A stretch of 64,000 nt of DNA from an uncultured Collinsella sp. (GTDB taxonomy: Bacteria > Actinomycetota > Coriobacteriia > Coriobacteriales > Coriobacteriaceae). The position numbers were made by a program, and so were the translations under genes. The notes beneath the pieces are model-generated. The model saw only the letters and a list, made by a program, of their open reading frames with translations. It had not been told where the DNA came from and did no database searches. Positions 1 to 8,009 of this stretch are shown here, one piece after another. Every line of letters begins with the position of its first letter. Within the stretch, counting starts at the first letter, position 1. The DNA lies in assembly GCA_900547765.1 (NCBI GenBank), contig URIA01000005.1:1-64000 (forward strand). Direction: 5' to 3'.

Positions 1-1285
1 TCAACGATATGGCACCGTGGGGACACATGTATGTCAATCCTGGTCTAACAGAGCCAAGCGAAATCGTCACGCCGCCCAGCTCCAGCACAATGGCACCGGT
101 GGTACTGTAGGCAATGCCGAGCGAAAGCACGAGCACCAGAGCCGCCACCAGCACGTTGCGGTTGTTCTGGAAATCAACCTGGTTCTCGATGAGGTTACGT
201 ACACCAACGGCGCTGATCATGCCGTAGAGCACGAGCGACACACCGCCGATAACGCACGCCGGCATGGCGGCAATCACCGCAGCAAACTTGGGGCAGAACG
301 AAAGCACAATGGCACAGCAGGCGGCAATGCGAATCACGCGCGGGTCGAACACGCGCGTCAGGGCAAGCACACCGGTGTTCTCACCATACGTCGTATTGGC
401 AGGGGCGCCAAAGAGCGATGCCAAGATAGTCGCCAGGCCATCGCCGAGCAGGGTACGGTGCAGACCGGGATCGGCAATGTAATTGCGTTCGCAGGTAGAG
501 CCAATGGCGGAAATATCTCCAATGTGCTCAATCATGGTCGCAAAGGCCAGTGGCATGATGGTGATAATGGCCGTCGTGGCAAGACTGCTATCGAACTGCG
601 GTCCAAAGAGCGCGAACACGGTGTTGTCCCACACGACAGGTAGACCGACCCACGGCGCGGCGGCAACCCCCGAAAAATCAACCTCGCCCAGCACCGCCGC
701 AACGGCATAGCTCACCACAACGCCCAGCAGAATCGGCACGATCTTGACCATGCCGCGGCCCCAAATGTTGCAGATGATGATCACGGCAACGGCAATAGCA
801 GCAACAAACCAGTTGGTCTGGCAGTTGGCGATAGCAGAGCTTGCCAAGATCAGGCCGATGGAAATGACGATGGGACCGGTCACCACCGGCGGGAAGAAGC
901 GCATGACGCGCTTGGCGCCAAAGGCGCGGAACAGCGCTGCCAGCACCGGATAGAGCAGGCCGGCGCAGGCAACGCCCAGACAAGCGTAGGGCAAAAGCTC
1001 GGCCTCGCCGTTGGGTGCAATGGCGGCATAACCCGCGATAAAGGCAAACGACGAGCCCAGGAACGCGGGCACCTTACCGCGCGATAGAAAATGAAACAGC
1101 AGTGTGCCGATGCCGGCGAACAGAAGCGTCGTCGAAACGGAAAGGCCGGTGAGCACGGGCACGAGCACCGTGGCTCCGAACATCGCAAACATGTGTTGCA
1201 AACCCAACACGAACATGCGTGGGCGGCCGAGCGACGATGCATCGTAGATGGCATCGGTGACGGCGGGCGTCGAGGATTGGGACAT
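1..1285 (-). CDS. uraA: Uracil/xanthine permease, NCS2 family (3' end cut by window)
   Basis: Inner-membrane nucleobase:proton symporter that imports uracil (or xanthine). The translation is a chain of hydrophobic segments with typical NCS2 stretches: GLQHMFAMFGATVLVP near the N-terminus, PPVVTGPIVISIG about one third in, and the TTYGENTGVLALTRV loop that carries the substrate-binding glutamate. The start is the ATG at 1285, preceded by GAAAGGA. About 428 codons are visible, close to the full 420-430 of the family. The frame stays open to base 1, but the last 15 or so codons do not resemble the usual NCS2 tail, so the true end lies outside or the end is altered. A TACAAT box at 1360-1355 could be its -10 element. 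Uracil versus xanthine specificity is not decided here. Confidence 0.9.
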   Translation of the reverse strand, partial: MSQSSTPAVTDAIYDASSLGRPRMFVLGLQHMFAMFGATVLVPVLTGLSVSTTLLFAGIGTLLFHFLSRGKVPAFLGSSFAFIAGYAAIAPNGEAELLPYACLGVACAGLLYPVLAALFRAFGAKRVMRFFPPVVTGPIVISIGLILASSAIANCQTNWFVAAIAVAVIIICNIWGRGMVKIVPILLGVVVSYAVAAVLGEVDFSGVAAAPWVGLPVVWDNTVFALFGPQFDSSLATTAIITIMPLAFATMIEHIGDISAIGSTCERNYIADPGLHRTLLGDGLATILASLFGAPANTTYGENTGVLALTRVFDPRVIRIAACCAIVLSFCPKFAAVIAAMPACVIGGVSLVLYGMISAVGVRNLIENQVDFQNNRNVLVAALVLVLSLGIAYSTTGAIVLELGGVTISLGSVRPGLTYMCPHGAISL

Positions 1286-1407
1286 GGAAGTCCTTTCGAA
1301 TGGAAGGGCGATCAGGCATATCGGATAACCTGCCCGAACGATACGATCCGAACCATTGTACGCGATATGCAGTACCTCGCACGCGCCGCCACCTGCAAAC
1401 GCTAGCG

Positions 1408-2541
1408 CTATTTCCAAACGCGCTCGGCAATACGCCTGACCAGCGCAATCTTTGCCCACTGCTCGTCCTCGGTCAGCTTATTGCCAATCTCGCAGCTGGC
1501 AAAACCACACTGCGGAGACAGATACAGGTTCTCGAGCGGCACGTACTTTGCCGCCTCGCGGATGCGCTCGACGATAACATCCTCGTTCTCGAGCTCTGCC
1601 GCCTTGGTGGTCACCAAGCCCAGCACGACCTTCTTGCCGGGAGCAACGTACTTGAGCGGCTCAAAACCACCGGCGCGGGGCGTGTCGAACTCCAGATAGA
1701 ACGCGTCAACGTCCTCATGCGCAAACAGGTACGGCGCGATGGGGTCGTAGCCGCCCTCAAAAGCGTAGGTGGAGTGGTAGTTGCCGCGGCATACATGCGT
1801 GTTGATAGCCAGATCGTCGGGCTTGCCCTCGATGGCGGCATTGTTGAGCGCCACGCCCAGCTCGCTTACCTTTTGCAGGTCGACCGGGCTCATGCCGGTT
1901 TTGGCAACAAAATCGGCATCGCAGTAGATGCCCCAGGTGCAGTCATCAAACTGGATGTTGCGGCAGCCCGCGGTATACAGGTCAGCAATCACGGTGCGGT
2001 ATGCTGCGGCAATGGCATCGACGAGCTCTTCGTCGGTCTTGTAGACGGCGTGCAGACTCTCCTGCTGGCCATCGCAGCGGTCGAGTGTGACTTCGGAGAA
2101 CGTCTGGATCGGCGCCGGAATGGTCTGGCGCGCGACCTGGCCCTCTCCCTCGAGCGACTTGATAAATTTGAAGTGCTCGACGAACGGATGATTCTCGCCG
2201 CTAATGGGACCGGTTACCACGGCGGTGTCGGCGGTAGTCTCCTCATCGTGGAACATGTAGCCCGTGCGCGAGGCGCGGCGCTCAATGCCGTTGAGGCCCC
2301 ACATAAAATCGAGGTGCCAGTAGCTGCGGCGGAACTCGCCATCGGTAATCACCTGCAGGCCGGCAGCCTTCTGCTTGGCCACTAAGTCGCGGATGGCCTC
2401 GTCCTCGACGGCCTTAAGGCCGGAAGCGTCGAGTTTACCCGCGACATAGGCGGCACGGGCGTCCTTTACAGCCTGCGGACGAAGAAAGCTGCCGACGATA
2501 TCGGCGCGAAACGGCGCGTTCGGTTGAATCGAAGTGCTCAT
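1408..2541 (-). CDS. MetE-like cobalamin-independent methionine synthase family methyltransferase
   Basis: 377-residue protein of the YxjG/YxjH type: the C-terminal catalytic half of MetE as a stand-alone enzyme, expected to methylate homocysteine or a related thiol with a folate or other methyl donor. Family marks are FRADIVGSFLRP at the N-terminus, FDDCTWG in the middle and the zinc-ligand region SPQCGFAS near the C-terminus. The start is the ATG at 2541 with GGGAG six bases upstream; an in-frame ATG at 2559 lies upstream of that ribosome site and is not used. It lies 155 bp downstream of a LysR gene on the same strand, and two palindromes lie between them, so LysR control is likely. The exact methyl donor cannot be read from sequence. 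Confidence 0.87.
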   Translation of the reverse strand: MSTSIQPNAPFRADIVGSFLRPQAVKDARAAYVAGKLDASGLKAVEDEAIRDLVAKQKAAGLQVITDGEFRRSYWHLDFMWGLNGIERRASRTGYMFHDEETTADTAVVTGPISGENHPFVEHFKFIKSLEGEGQVARQTIPAPIQTFSEVTLDRCDGQQESLHAVYKTDEELVDAIAAAYRTVIADLYTAGCRNIQFDDCTWGIYCDADFVAKTGMSPVDLQKVSELGVALNNAAIEGKPDDLAINTHVCRGNYHSTYAFEGGYDPIAPYLFAHEDVDAFYLEFDTPRAGGFEPLKYVAPGKKVVLGLVTTKAAELENEDVIVERIREAAKYVPLENLYLSPQCGFASCEIGNKLTEDEQWAKIALVRRIAERVWK

Positions 2542-2581
2542 AGATATCTCCCTTTGCATTGGTTGCTTTACTGGGACAGAG

Positions 2582-2649
2582 TATGAGCGCTCATATGACC
2601 ATCGTAAAATATACGTTTATAACAGTTTGATATAGATGCTTCCTATATC
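2582..2649. promoter_or_regulatory. Two palindromes upstream of the MetE-like gene (candidate LysR operators)
   Basis: TATGAGCGCTCATA at 2582-2595 is a perfect 14-bp palindrome. GATATAG at 2629-2635 and CTATATC at 2643-2649 form a second inverted repeat with a 7-bp spacer. Both lie in the 155 bp between the LysR stop and the start of the MetE-like gene. Assignment to LysR is inferred from position. Confidence 0.45.
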
Positions 2650-2696
2650 AGTCTGGATTGCCATAAAGAGACTTGAACCGTGCGGAGCACAGCACC

Positions 2697-3593
2697 CTAG
2701 ATATGCTGACGAATCGCGTCGATATAGGCCCGACCGTAGCGCGTAAGTGTCGTGTTCTTGCGCGTGATGATGCCAATCTCCATGTATTCGTCCACATCGA
2801 GCGGGATGGAGATAATACCGGGACCGTTGAGCTCGTGGCTAATCACGCCCGAGCAGACCGTGTAGCCGTTGAGGCCCATGGCCAGGTTGAACAGCGTCGC
2901 ACGGTCGCGCACGCGGATATTCTTGCGGCGCTCAAAGGTCGAGGTCAGCTCCTCGGAATAGTAAAACGAGTTGTAGCTACCCTGCTCATAGGACAGGAAC
3001 GGGTAGTCTTCCAAGTCCTCGAGCGTCACACTCGAGCGACCCGCCAGCGGATGGTCGGAGCACACAAAGACATGCGGCGTAGCGCAGAAGAGTCCTTCGA
3101 ATACGAGCTCGTTGGCCGCCAGCATGCGCTCGATGACCTCGCGATTGTGCTCCGACAGATACAGGATGCCGAGCTCGCTTTTCATATGCGCGACGTCCTC
3201 GATAATCTCGTGGGTCTGCTCCTCGCGCAGGGTAAAGTCGTAGCGCGCGGCATCGAACTCGCGGATCACATCGACAAATGCATTAACGGCAAAGGAATAA
3301 TGCTGGCAGCTCACACTAAAGTGCGGCACCTGCTCGGACGTGCCTTTGTACTTGCCCTCGAGCAGGTCGGCCTGGTCGAGCACCTGGCGCGCGTAGCCCA
3401 AGAAGGTCTCGCCTTCCTCGGACACAATGACGCCCTTGTTGGTGCGCTCAAAGATGTGTACACCCATCTCGTTTTCGAGATCGCGAATTGACGCGGTAAT
3501 CGAAGGCTGCGACACAAAGAGCCGGCGCGAGGCCTCGGTGATGCTGCCGCATTCGGCAACTTTGACGACATATCTGAGCTGTTGGAGCTTCAT
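2697..3593 (-). CDS. LysR family transcriptional regulator
   Basis: 298-residue regulator. It has an N-terminal winged helix-turn-helix (LRYVVKVAECGSITEASRR, then LFVSQPSITASIRDLE) and a C-terminal LysR effector domain. The start is the ATG at 3593 preceded by AGGGAG. It lies 10 bp after the stop of the Cof-type phosphatase, so the two are probably cotranscribed, and it precedes the MetE-like gene on the same strand. Sulfur or methionine metabolism is a plausible role from the neighbour, but the effector is unknown. Confidence 0.9.
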   Translation of the reverse strand: MKLQQLRYVVKVAECGSITEASRRLFVSQPSITASIRDLENEMGVHIFERTNKGVIVSEEGETFLGYARQVLDQADLLEGKYKGTSEQVPHFSVSCQHYSFAVNAFVDVIREFDAARYDFTLREEQTHEIIEDVAHMKSELGILYLSEHNREVIERMLAANELVFEGLFCATPHVFVCSDHPLAGRSSVTLEDLEDYPFLSYEQGSYNSFYYSEELTSTFERRKNIRVRDRATLFNLAMGLNGYTVCSGVISHELNGPGIISIPLDVDEYMEIGIITRKNTTLTRYGRAYIDAIRQHI

Positions 3594-3603
3594 GGCTTTC
3601 TCC

Positions 3604-4512
3604 CTAGACGTTCGTGACGTCGAAACCCGTCGCGTCCATCTGACGCATAAACGACGGCATCTCCCCCGTCGCGGCGCAGGCGGCAATCTGATGCAGAGCC
3701 CCGGCAACCGCATCATCTGCCGCAGTGCCGATATGCCAGCGCGCGGCAGCCGTGACGGCCTCGTTGGCATTGGCGACTGCAACGGAATTTGGAACGGCAT
3801 CGATCATGGGCAAATCGTTATCGGAATCGCCGAATACGGCCACCTCGTCGGGCGTCAGGCCCAAAGCGCGCGCCAGCTCCAGCGCAGCACAGCCCTTGTC
3901 CCAGCCGGTCGGAAGAACGTCGAACAGGCACACGCGGTTGTTGGGAAACACGAGCGAGAGCTCCGGCACCTCGGCGGCAACACGCTCGCGCAGCTCGGCG
4001 AGCTCCTCGCGCGAACGGGCACTCCAGATATTCGCCTTGTATACCGGGGCATCATCGACAACGGGACGGCACGGAGCCTCTTCGCCTTTGAGCCATGCGT
4101 TGCCGCCTGACTCCATGGCGCGACGCACACGCTCGGGATCGCTTGTCACGCAATAGGCGTCGTTGTCCCAAAAGTCATCACCCAGACGGTAGACCTTCAA
4201 ATAGGTATCGTCGGTCTCTTGCTCCAGGTAGTCGGCCAGGCGCATAAGGGCATCATTATCAGTTGCGCGCGAGGCAACCGCCTCGCCATCGACAAACATC
4301 ACCTGGCCGTTGCAAAACGCACCGGTCGAGAAGCACTCGGAGCGATTGCGGAACATCCAGCTCATCGCGGACGGCTGGCGACCCGAAACCGGGCCAAAAT
4401 GCAGGCCCGCCGCCTGCATGGCATGAATGCCCTCGATGGCGCAGTCGCTGGCGCCATCGTGTCCAGCAGGAATCAGCGTATCGTCCATATCGGTCAGCAC
4501 AAGTTTGATCAT
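3604..4512 (-). CDS. Cof-type HAD-IIB phosphatase
   Basis: 302-residue haloacid-dehalogenase hydrolase that probably dephosphorylates a small phosphorylated metabolite in the cytoplasm. Motif I is LVLTDMDDTLIP at the N-terminus (nucleophile Asp and acid/base Asp), motif II is GPVSGRQ, and the C-terminal motif IV is VAVFGDSDNDLPMID; the C2B cap lies between them. The start is the ATG at 4512 with GAGGGGA upstream. The long open frame 5' of this ATG covers an intergenic inverted repeat and is not coding. The substrate is not predictable. Confidence 0.9.
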   Translation of the reverse strand: MIKLVLTDMDDTLIPAGHDGASDCAIEGIHAMQAAGLHFGPVSGRQPSAMSWMFRNRSECFSTGAFCNGQVMFVDGEAVASRATDNDALMRLADYLEQETDDTYLKVYRLGDDFWDNDAYCVTSDPERVRRAMESGGNAWLKGEEAPCRPVVDDAPVYKANIWSARSREELAELRERVAAEVPELSLVFPNNRVCLFDVLPTGWDKGCAALELARALGLTPDEVAVFGDSDNDLPMIDAVPNSVAVANANEAVTAAARWHIGTAADDAVAGALHQIAACAATGEMPSFMRQMDATGFDVTNV

Positions 4513-4552
4513 AAGGTCCCCTCGGTCATTCTTTATCCCGTCTATTGTAACG

Positions 4553-4654
4553 ACCTGCCAATAAGGGACAGGTTTATCTTGGCAGGTTTTATCTGGGAAA
4601 ATGCAGCGCCCCTGTTGCCACCTGCCAAAATAAACCTGTCCCATATTGGCAGGT
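4553..4654. repeat. Long inverted repeat, dispersed family R2, copy A
   Basis: A 35-base arm at 4553-4587 (ACCTGCCAATAAGGGACAGG...) is repeated inverted at 4620-4654 with few mismatches, around a 32-base spacer. Each arm itself carries a small ACCTGCC...GGCAGGT palindrome. The left arm plus ten bases reappears inverted at 23981-24025 with 42 of 45 bases identical. It sits between the divergent phosphatase gene and the thi operon. Confidence 0.8.
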
Positions 4655-4681
4655 GCGCTAGTATAGGGAACAACAGATTCG

Positions 4682-4775
4682 ATGCGGGAGTGCCGGCGGT
4701 GCAAACCACAAGGCTGAGAGGGCATAGGGCCCAATCCTTTGAACCTGTCAGTTAATGCTGGCGTAGGGAGCATGC
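4682..4775 (+). promoter_or_regulatory. TPP riboswitch (THI box)
   Basis: Thiamine pyrophosphate aptamer in the leader of the thiM operon. The conserved CTGAGA of the pyrimidine-sensor arm is at about 4714-4719. The other conserved block, TTGAACCTGTCAGTTAATGC followed by TGGCGTAGGGAG, ends near 4770. ATGC at 4682-4685 and GCAT at 4770-4773 can close P1. A strong terminator follows at 4786-4815, so ligand binding should stop transcription before thiM. Confidence 0.95.
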
Positions 4776-4785
4776 CGCCTTTACA

Positions 4786-4815
4786 GGGGCGCTGTCTATG
4801 CACAGCGCCCCTTTT
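4786..4815 (+). terminator. Intrinsic terminator of the TPP riboswitch
   Basis: A perfect 10-bp stem (GGGGCGCTGT at 4786-4795, ACAGCGCCCC at 4802-4811) with a 6-base loop, followed by TTTT. It lies 10 bases after the aptamer and before the ribosome site of thiM, which fits an expression platform that terminates when TPP is bound. Confidence 0.92.
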
Positions 4816-4837
4816 CTATGCCAAGGAGGCATGTGCA

Positions 4838-5677
4838 GTGATTGATTCGGAACAGCTTAAGCAACATATGGTCAAGGCCGTAGAGGAGATTCGAGCCACC
4901 AATCCGATGGCCGGCTCCATCACCAACACGGTGACGATCGACTTTGTCGCCAACGCGCAGCTCGCCGTGGGCGGTTCGGCCGCCATGGTCTATCTGCCCG
5001 ACGAGGGCGAGGCGCTCGTTGCCGGCGGCGGCGCCATCTATCTCAACATGGGCACGCTCTTCCCCATCTACGAGCAGACGATTCCCCGCGCGGCCAAGGC
5101 GGCACACGACGCCGGCAAGCCCTGGGTGCTCGATCCGGTGGGTCTGGGCATCGGTAGCCTGCGCACCCAGCTGGTAAACGAGCTCAAGCAGTACAAGCCC
5201 GCCATCGTACGCGGCAACGCCTCCGAGATCATCGCACTCTCCGGCCTGTGGGGTCTTGAGGGCGAGTCGGCCGATCTGAGCCGCGTACGTGGTGTCGATA
5301 CCACCGACACGGTCGACGCCGCCCGCGATGCCGCCGTGGCGCTCGCTCGCTACACCGGCGGCGCCGTTGTGGTCTCGGGCGAAGTCGACCTGATTACCGA
5401 CGGCACGACCGTGGCCAAATCCCACGGCGGCAGCCCGCTCATGTCCAAGATCACCGGCTGCGGTTGCTCGCAGGGCGGCGTGCTGGCCGTGTACGCCTGT
5501 GCTACCGATCCGTTTACGGCAGCAGTCTGCGGCACCGCCGTCTACAACGTTGCCGGCACGCGTGCCGCCGCCGTCGCCGATGCCCCGGCAAGCTTTAAGG
5601 TCGCCTTTATCGACGAGCTCTATCGCGCAACCGCCCAGGACATCGCCGATAACCAACTCGAGCTCGAGGAGGCATAA
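4838..5677 (+). CDS. thiM: Hydroxyethylthiazole kinase
   Basis: 279-residue ThiM, which phosphorylates 4-methyl-5-(2-hydroxyethyl)thiazole for salvage into thiamine. Family landmarks are TNTVTIDFVANAQLAVGGSA near the N-terminus (the family motif is TN.V......N..LA.GASP), VLDPVGLG, IVRGNASEIIALSG and the C-terminal KITGCGCSQGGVLA loop with the catalytic Cys. The start is taken as GTG at 4838, eight bases after AAGGAGG; the ATG at 4831 is out of frame. First gene of the riboswitch-controlled operon and followed by the thiamine-binding protein after 3 bp. Confidence 0.95.
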   Translation: MIDSEQLKQHMVKAVEEIRATNPMAGSITNTVTIDFVANAQLAVGGSAAMVYLPDEGEALVAGGGAIYLNMGTLFPIYEQTIPRAAKAAHDAGKPWVLDPVGLGIGSLRTQLVNELKQYKPAIVRGNASEIIALSGLWGLEGESADLSRVRGVDTTDTVDAARDAAVALARYTGGAVVVSGEVDLITDGTTVAKSHGGSPLMSKITGCGCSQGGVLAVYACATDPFTAAVCGTAVYNVAGTRAAAVADAPASFKVAFIDELYRATAQDIADNQLELEEA

Positions 5678-5680
5678 GCC

Positions 5681-6022
5681 ATGTCCGAGCCCGCAACCAA
5701 TGCCGGCATGAACACGCTCGTCGCCGTGGCCATCGCCCCATGCGGCACCGGCGATGAGCTGTCCGCCGAGGTCGCCGAGGTCGTGCGCGTCATTCGCGAG
5801 AGCGGTCTTCCCAACCGCACCACCTCGATGTTCACCGAGATCGAGGGCGACTGGGACGAGGTCATGCAGGTCGTGCGCGACGCGACCTTTGTGTTGGCGA
5901 GCAAGGGCATCCGCACCGAAGTCGTGCTCAAAGCCGATATTCGACCCGGATTTACCGACACCATGACCGGCAAACTCGAGCGCATGGAAGCGCAGATCAA
6001 AAAGCAGGAGGAAGCACGATGA
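5681..6022 (+). CDS. MTH1187/YkoF family thiamine-binding protein
   Basis: 113-residue protein of the MTH1187/YqgV family, small ferredoxin-like fold proteins that bind thiamine or its hydroxymethylpyrimidine part. The N-terminal LVAVAIAPCGTGDELSAEVAEVV strand-helix and the later IRESGLPNRTTSMFTEIEGDWDEV region match the family. It starts at the ATG 5681 with AGGAGG nine bases upstream and overlaps thiE by 4 bp. Its place inside a TPP-regulated operon supports a role in handling thiamine precursors. Whether it is a carrier or a sensor is unknown. Confidence 0.85.
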   Translation: MSEPATNAGMNTLVAVAIAPCGTGDELSAEVAEVVRVIRESGLPNRTTSMFTEIEGDWDEVMQVVRDATFVLASKGIRTEVVLKADIRPGFTDTMTGKLERMEAQIKKQEEAR

Positions 6023-6714
6023 GCATCCGCGACAACCTTGATATCTCGGCCTATCTGGTGCTCGGCCCCGAAAACACCCTCGGACGCCCCGTGGGCGATG
6101 TGGTGGCCCAGGCGCTCGACGCCGGCTTTACCTGCATTCAGGTGCGCTCCAAGGTGGCAAGCGCCCGCGAGATCATTGCGCTGACCGGCGACGCCGCGCA
6201 GGCAATCGCACAGGCCGGCAAGACCGGTCAGGTCGCCTTGCTGATCGATGACCGTCTGGACTGTGTGCTTGCCGCGCGCGAGCAGGGCATTGCCGTCGAT
6301 GGCGTGCACGTAGGCCAGAGCGACATTCCCGTCGAGGTCTGCCGCAGGCTGCTGGGCCCCGATGCCATTGTGGGCCTTTCGGCCCGTTGCGAGGAGATGC
6401 TCGAGTACGTCAAGACCGCCGACATGAGCCTGGTCGACTACCTGGGCATCGGCCCGCTCCACGAGACCGAGACCAAGCGCGACTGCGGACGCGCGGCCGA
6501 CGGCTCTATCATCACCAAGAGCTTTGAGGACCTTGCCGCACTCCACGCGGCAAGCCCCGTGCCCATCGTGGTGGGCGGCGGCGTTAAGACGGCCGACTTG
6601 CCGCAGCTTAAGGCCACCGGCGTCGACGGCTTCTTTGTGGTAAGCGCCGTCTGCAGCGCCGACGACCCCCATGCCGCAGCCAAGGAGCTTGTCGACACCT
6701 GGCAGCAGGCATAG
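6019..6714 (+). CDS. thiE: Thiamine-phosphate synthase
   Basis: 231-residue TIM-barrel enzyme that joins HMP pyrophosphate to thiazole phosphate to give thiamine monophosphate. Visible motifs are FTCIQVRSK near the N-terminus, LLIDDRLDCVLA (diphosphate/Mg binding), GVHVGQSD, the YLGIGPLHETETK segment and the C-terminal GGGVKTADLPQL phosphate loop. It starts with ATG overlapping the previous gene by 4 bp, with AGGAGG upstream. No thiD is present in the window, so HMP kinase must be encoded elsewhere. Confidence 0.95.
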   Translation: MSIRDNLDISAYLVLGPENTLGRPVGDVVAQALDAGFTCIQVRSKVASAREIIALTGDAAQAIAQAGKTGQVALLIDDRLDCVLAAREQGIAVDGVHVGQSDIPVEVCRRLLGPDAIVGLSARCEEMLEYVKTADMSLVDYLGIGPLHETETKRDCGRAADGSIITKSFEDLAALHAASPVPIVVGGGVKTADLPQLKATGVDGFFVVSAVCSADDPHAAAKELVDTWQQA

Positions 6715-6758
6715 GCATAGGCCGAACAGCTGATTCGCAGCCTCATATCTTCAGCAAT

Positions 6759-6804
6759 GGAAAGCACATCCCAGTTTGGGCCTCCATTCCGGGATGCGCT
6801 TTCC
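6759..6804. terminator. Inverted repeat between convergent thiE and patatin genes
   Basis: GGAAAGCACATCCC at 6759-6772 pairs with GGGATGCGCTTTCC at 6791-6804 with one mismatch. It lies between convergent gene ends, where a two-way terminator is expected, but it has no clear T-run on either side. Confidence 0.5.
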
Positions 6805-6815
6805 GTATGCGACCC

Positions 6816-7685
6816 TTACCCCGCCAGATACGCTTCCAACGCCGGCAAAGTCGCCTCCGCATCGTGGCGGCCGACCTGGTAGATGCGCTCGAGCTCATCC
6901 GGTTCGCGGCACAGCGACGGCACCTTCACCGATTCGCTCGGCCGCACCACAAAGACCTCGCCGGCAGCCTCGCGACGTGCCAGGTCATCGAGCGTGGCAT
7001 TGTAGACCTCATGCCGATGCTCAAGCGCTGCGACAAACTCCGGATAGTGACGGAACACGCGCCGCAGCATGGACATCACACTGTTGGGCTGCTTCACAAA
7101 GCCCGCCGGCTGCGTGAGCACCACGATATTGCGGTCATACCCCTGCGCAAACAGCCATGCGCTGGGGATAGAATCAGCCACGCCACCATCCAGATACTTA
7201 TGCCCGTCAATAGCAACGGGACGCGTCGCCACAGGAATAGCAGACGACGCCCGGATCCACTCGATATCGCGCTCGTCGCCATACGGCAAATCGTGATAGA
7301 CAGCCTTGCCCGTCTCGATATCGGTACACACGCACGTAAATCGCATGGGACAGGCGCGATACGCCTCCAAGTCGATGGGATCGCGCTCAATGGGCACCTC
7401 GTGATAGGCAAAATCAGCATTGAACATGTCACCGGTTCGCAGCCAGCTTGTCACGCTCGCATAGCGCTTGTCGGCACAATAGGCCTTGTTGTAGCGAATG
7501 GCGCGCCCAATCTGCCGCGATTTAAAGTTGTAGCCAAACGCCGCGCCCGCCGAAACGCCCACCATATGGTCGCAGGTCAAACCGTGCTCCATCCAAACGT
7601 CGAGCACGCCCGCCGTATACATACCGCGGTAGCCGCCTCCCTCGAGCGCAAGCCCCACCGTGCGCGTCGTATTCGGCTGTGCCAT
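6816..7685 (-). CDS. Patatin-like phospholipase family protein
   Basis: 289-residue serine acyl hydrolase of the RssA/YjjU type. The oxyanion-hole motif GGGYRG is near residue 18, the nucleophile elbow GVSAG near residue 40 and the catalytic-dyad motif DGG (YLDGGVADSIP) about halfway. No signal peptide or membrane segment is seen, so it is probably cytosolic. The start is the ATG at 7685 with GGAG about nine bases upstream; homologs also begin shortly before the GLALEGGG strand. It may act on membrane lipids; the substrate is unknown. Confidence 0.88.
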   Translation of the reverse strand: MAQPNTTRTVGLALEGGGYRGMYTAGVLDVWMEHGLTCDHMVGVSAGAAFGYNFKSRQIGRAIRYNKAYCADKRYASVTSWLRTGDMFNADFAYHEVPIERDPIDLEAYRACPMRFTCVCTDIETGKAVYHDLPYGDERDIEWIRASSAIPVATRPVAIDGHKYLDGGVADSIPSAWLFAQGYDRNIVVLTQPAGFVKQPNSVMSMLRRVFRHYPEFVAALEHRHEVYNATLDDLARREAAGEVFVVRPSESVKVPSLCREPDELERIYQVGRHDAEATLPALEAYLAG

Positions 7686-8009
7686 GTGACCATCTCCGTT
7701 CCTGCGTTTTAAAACGGGACAAGTATACCCGTCAACATATATCGTCCCAGTCGCATTTTCATCGAACATCGCATTGTCGCGCTACCGCTTGGCGAATAGT
7801 AGCCGCCAACAGCATGGACACCCATATATAATTGCGTACTGTTGTTTACACTACTCAGCAGTTATCAACAGCGAACATTAGCCGGCAAAGTAACTCAACA
7901 ACGCAGCAAGGCGGGGGCCTGGATACACGCAAGGCGCGGAGCAACGACGCGTGTACACTACGAGCTCGCCCGACGCCATCCGCCCCGACCCCAGAAAGCC
8001 GCTTACAAC
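7686..8009. other. 324-bp intergenic region, possible divergent promoters
   Basis: No convincing gene. The sequence is AT-richer than its surroundings. A TATAAT box on the plus strand at 7827-7832 could serve the c-di-GMP gene, but no good -35 hexamer is seen at the right distance. An open frame runs upstream from 8010 to 7842 without family resemblance. Confidence 0.4.
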
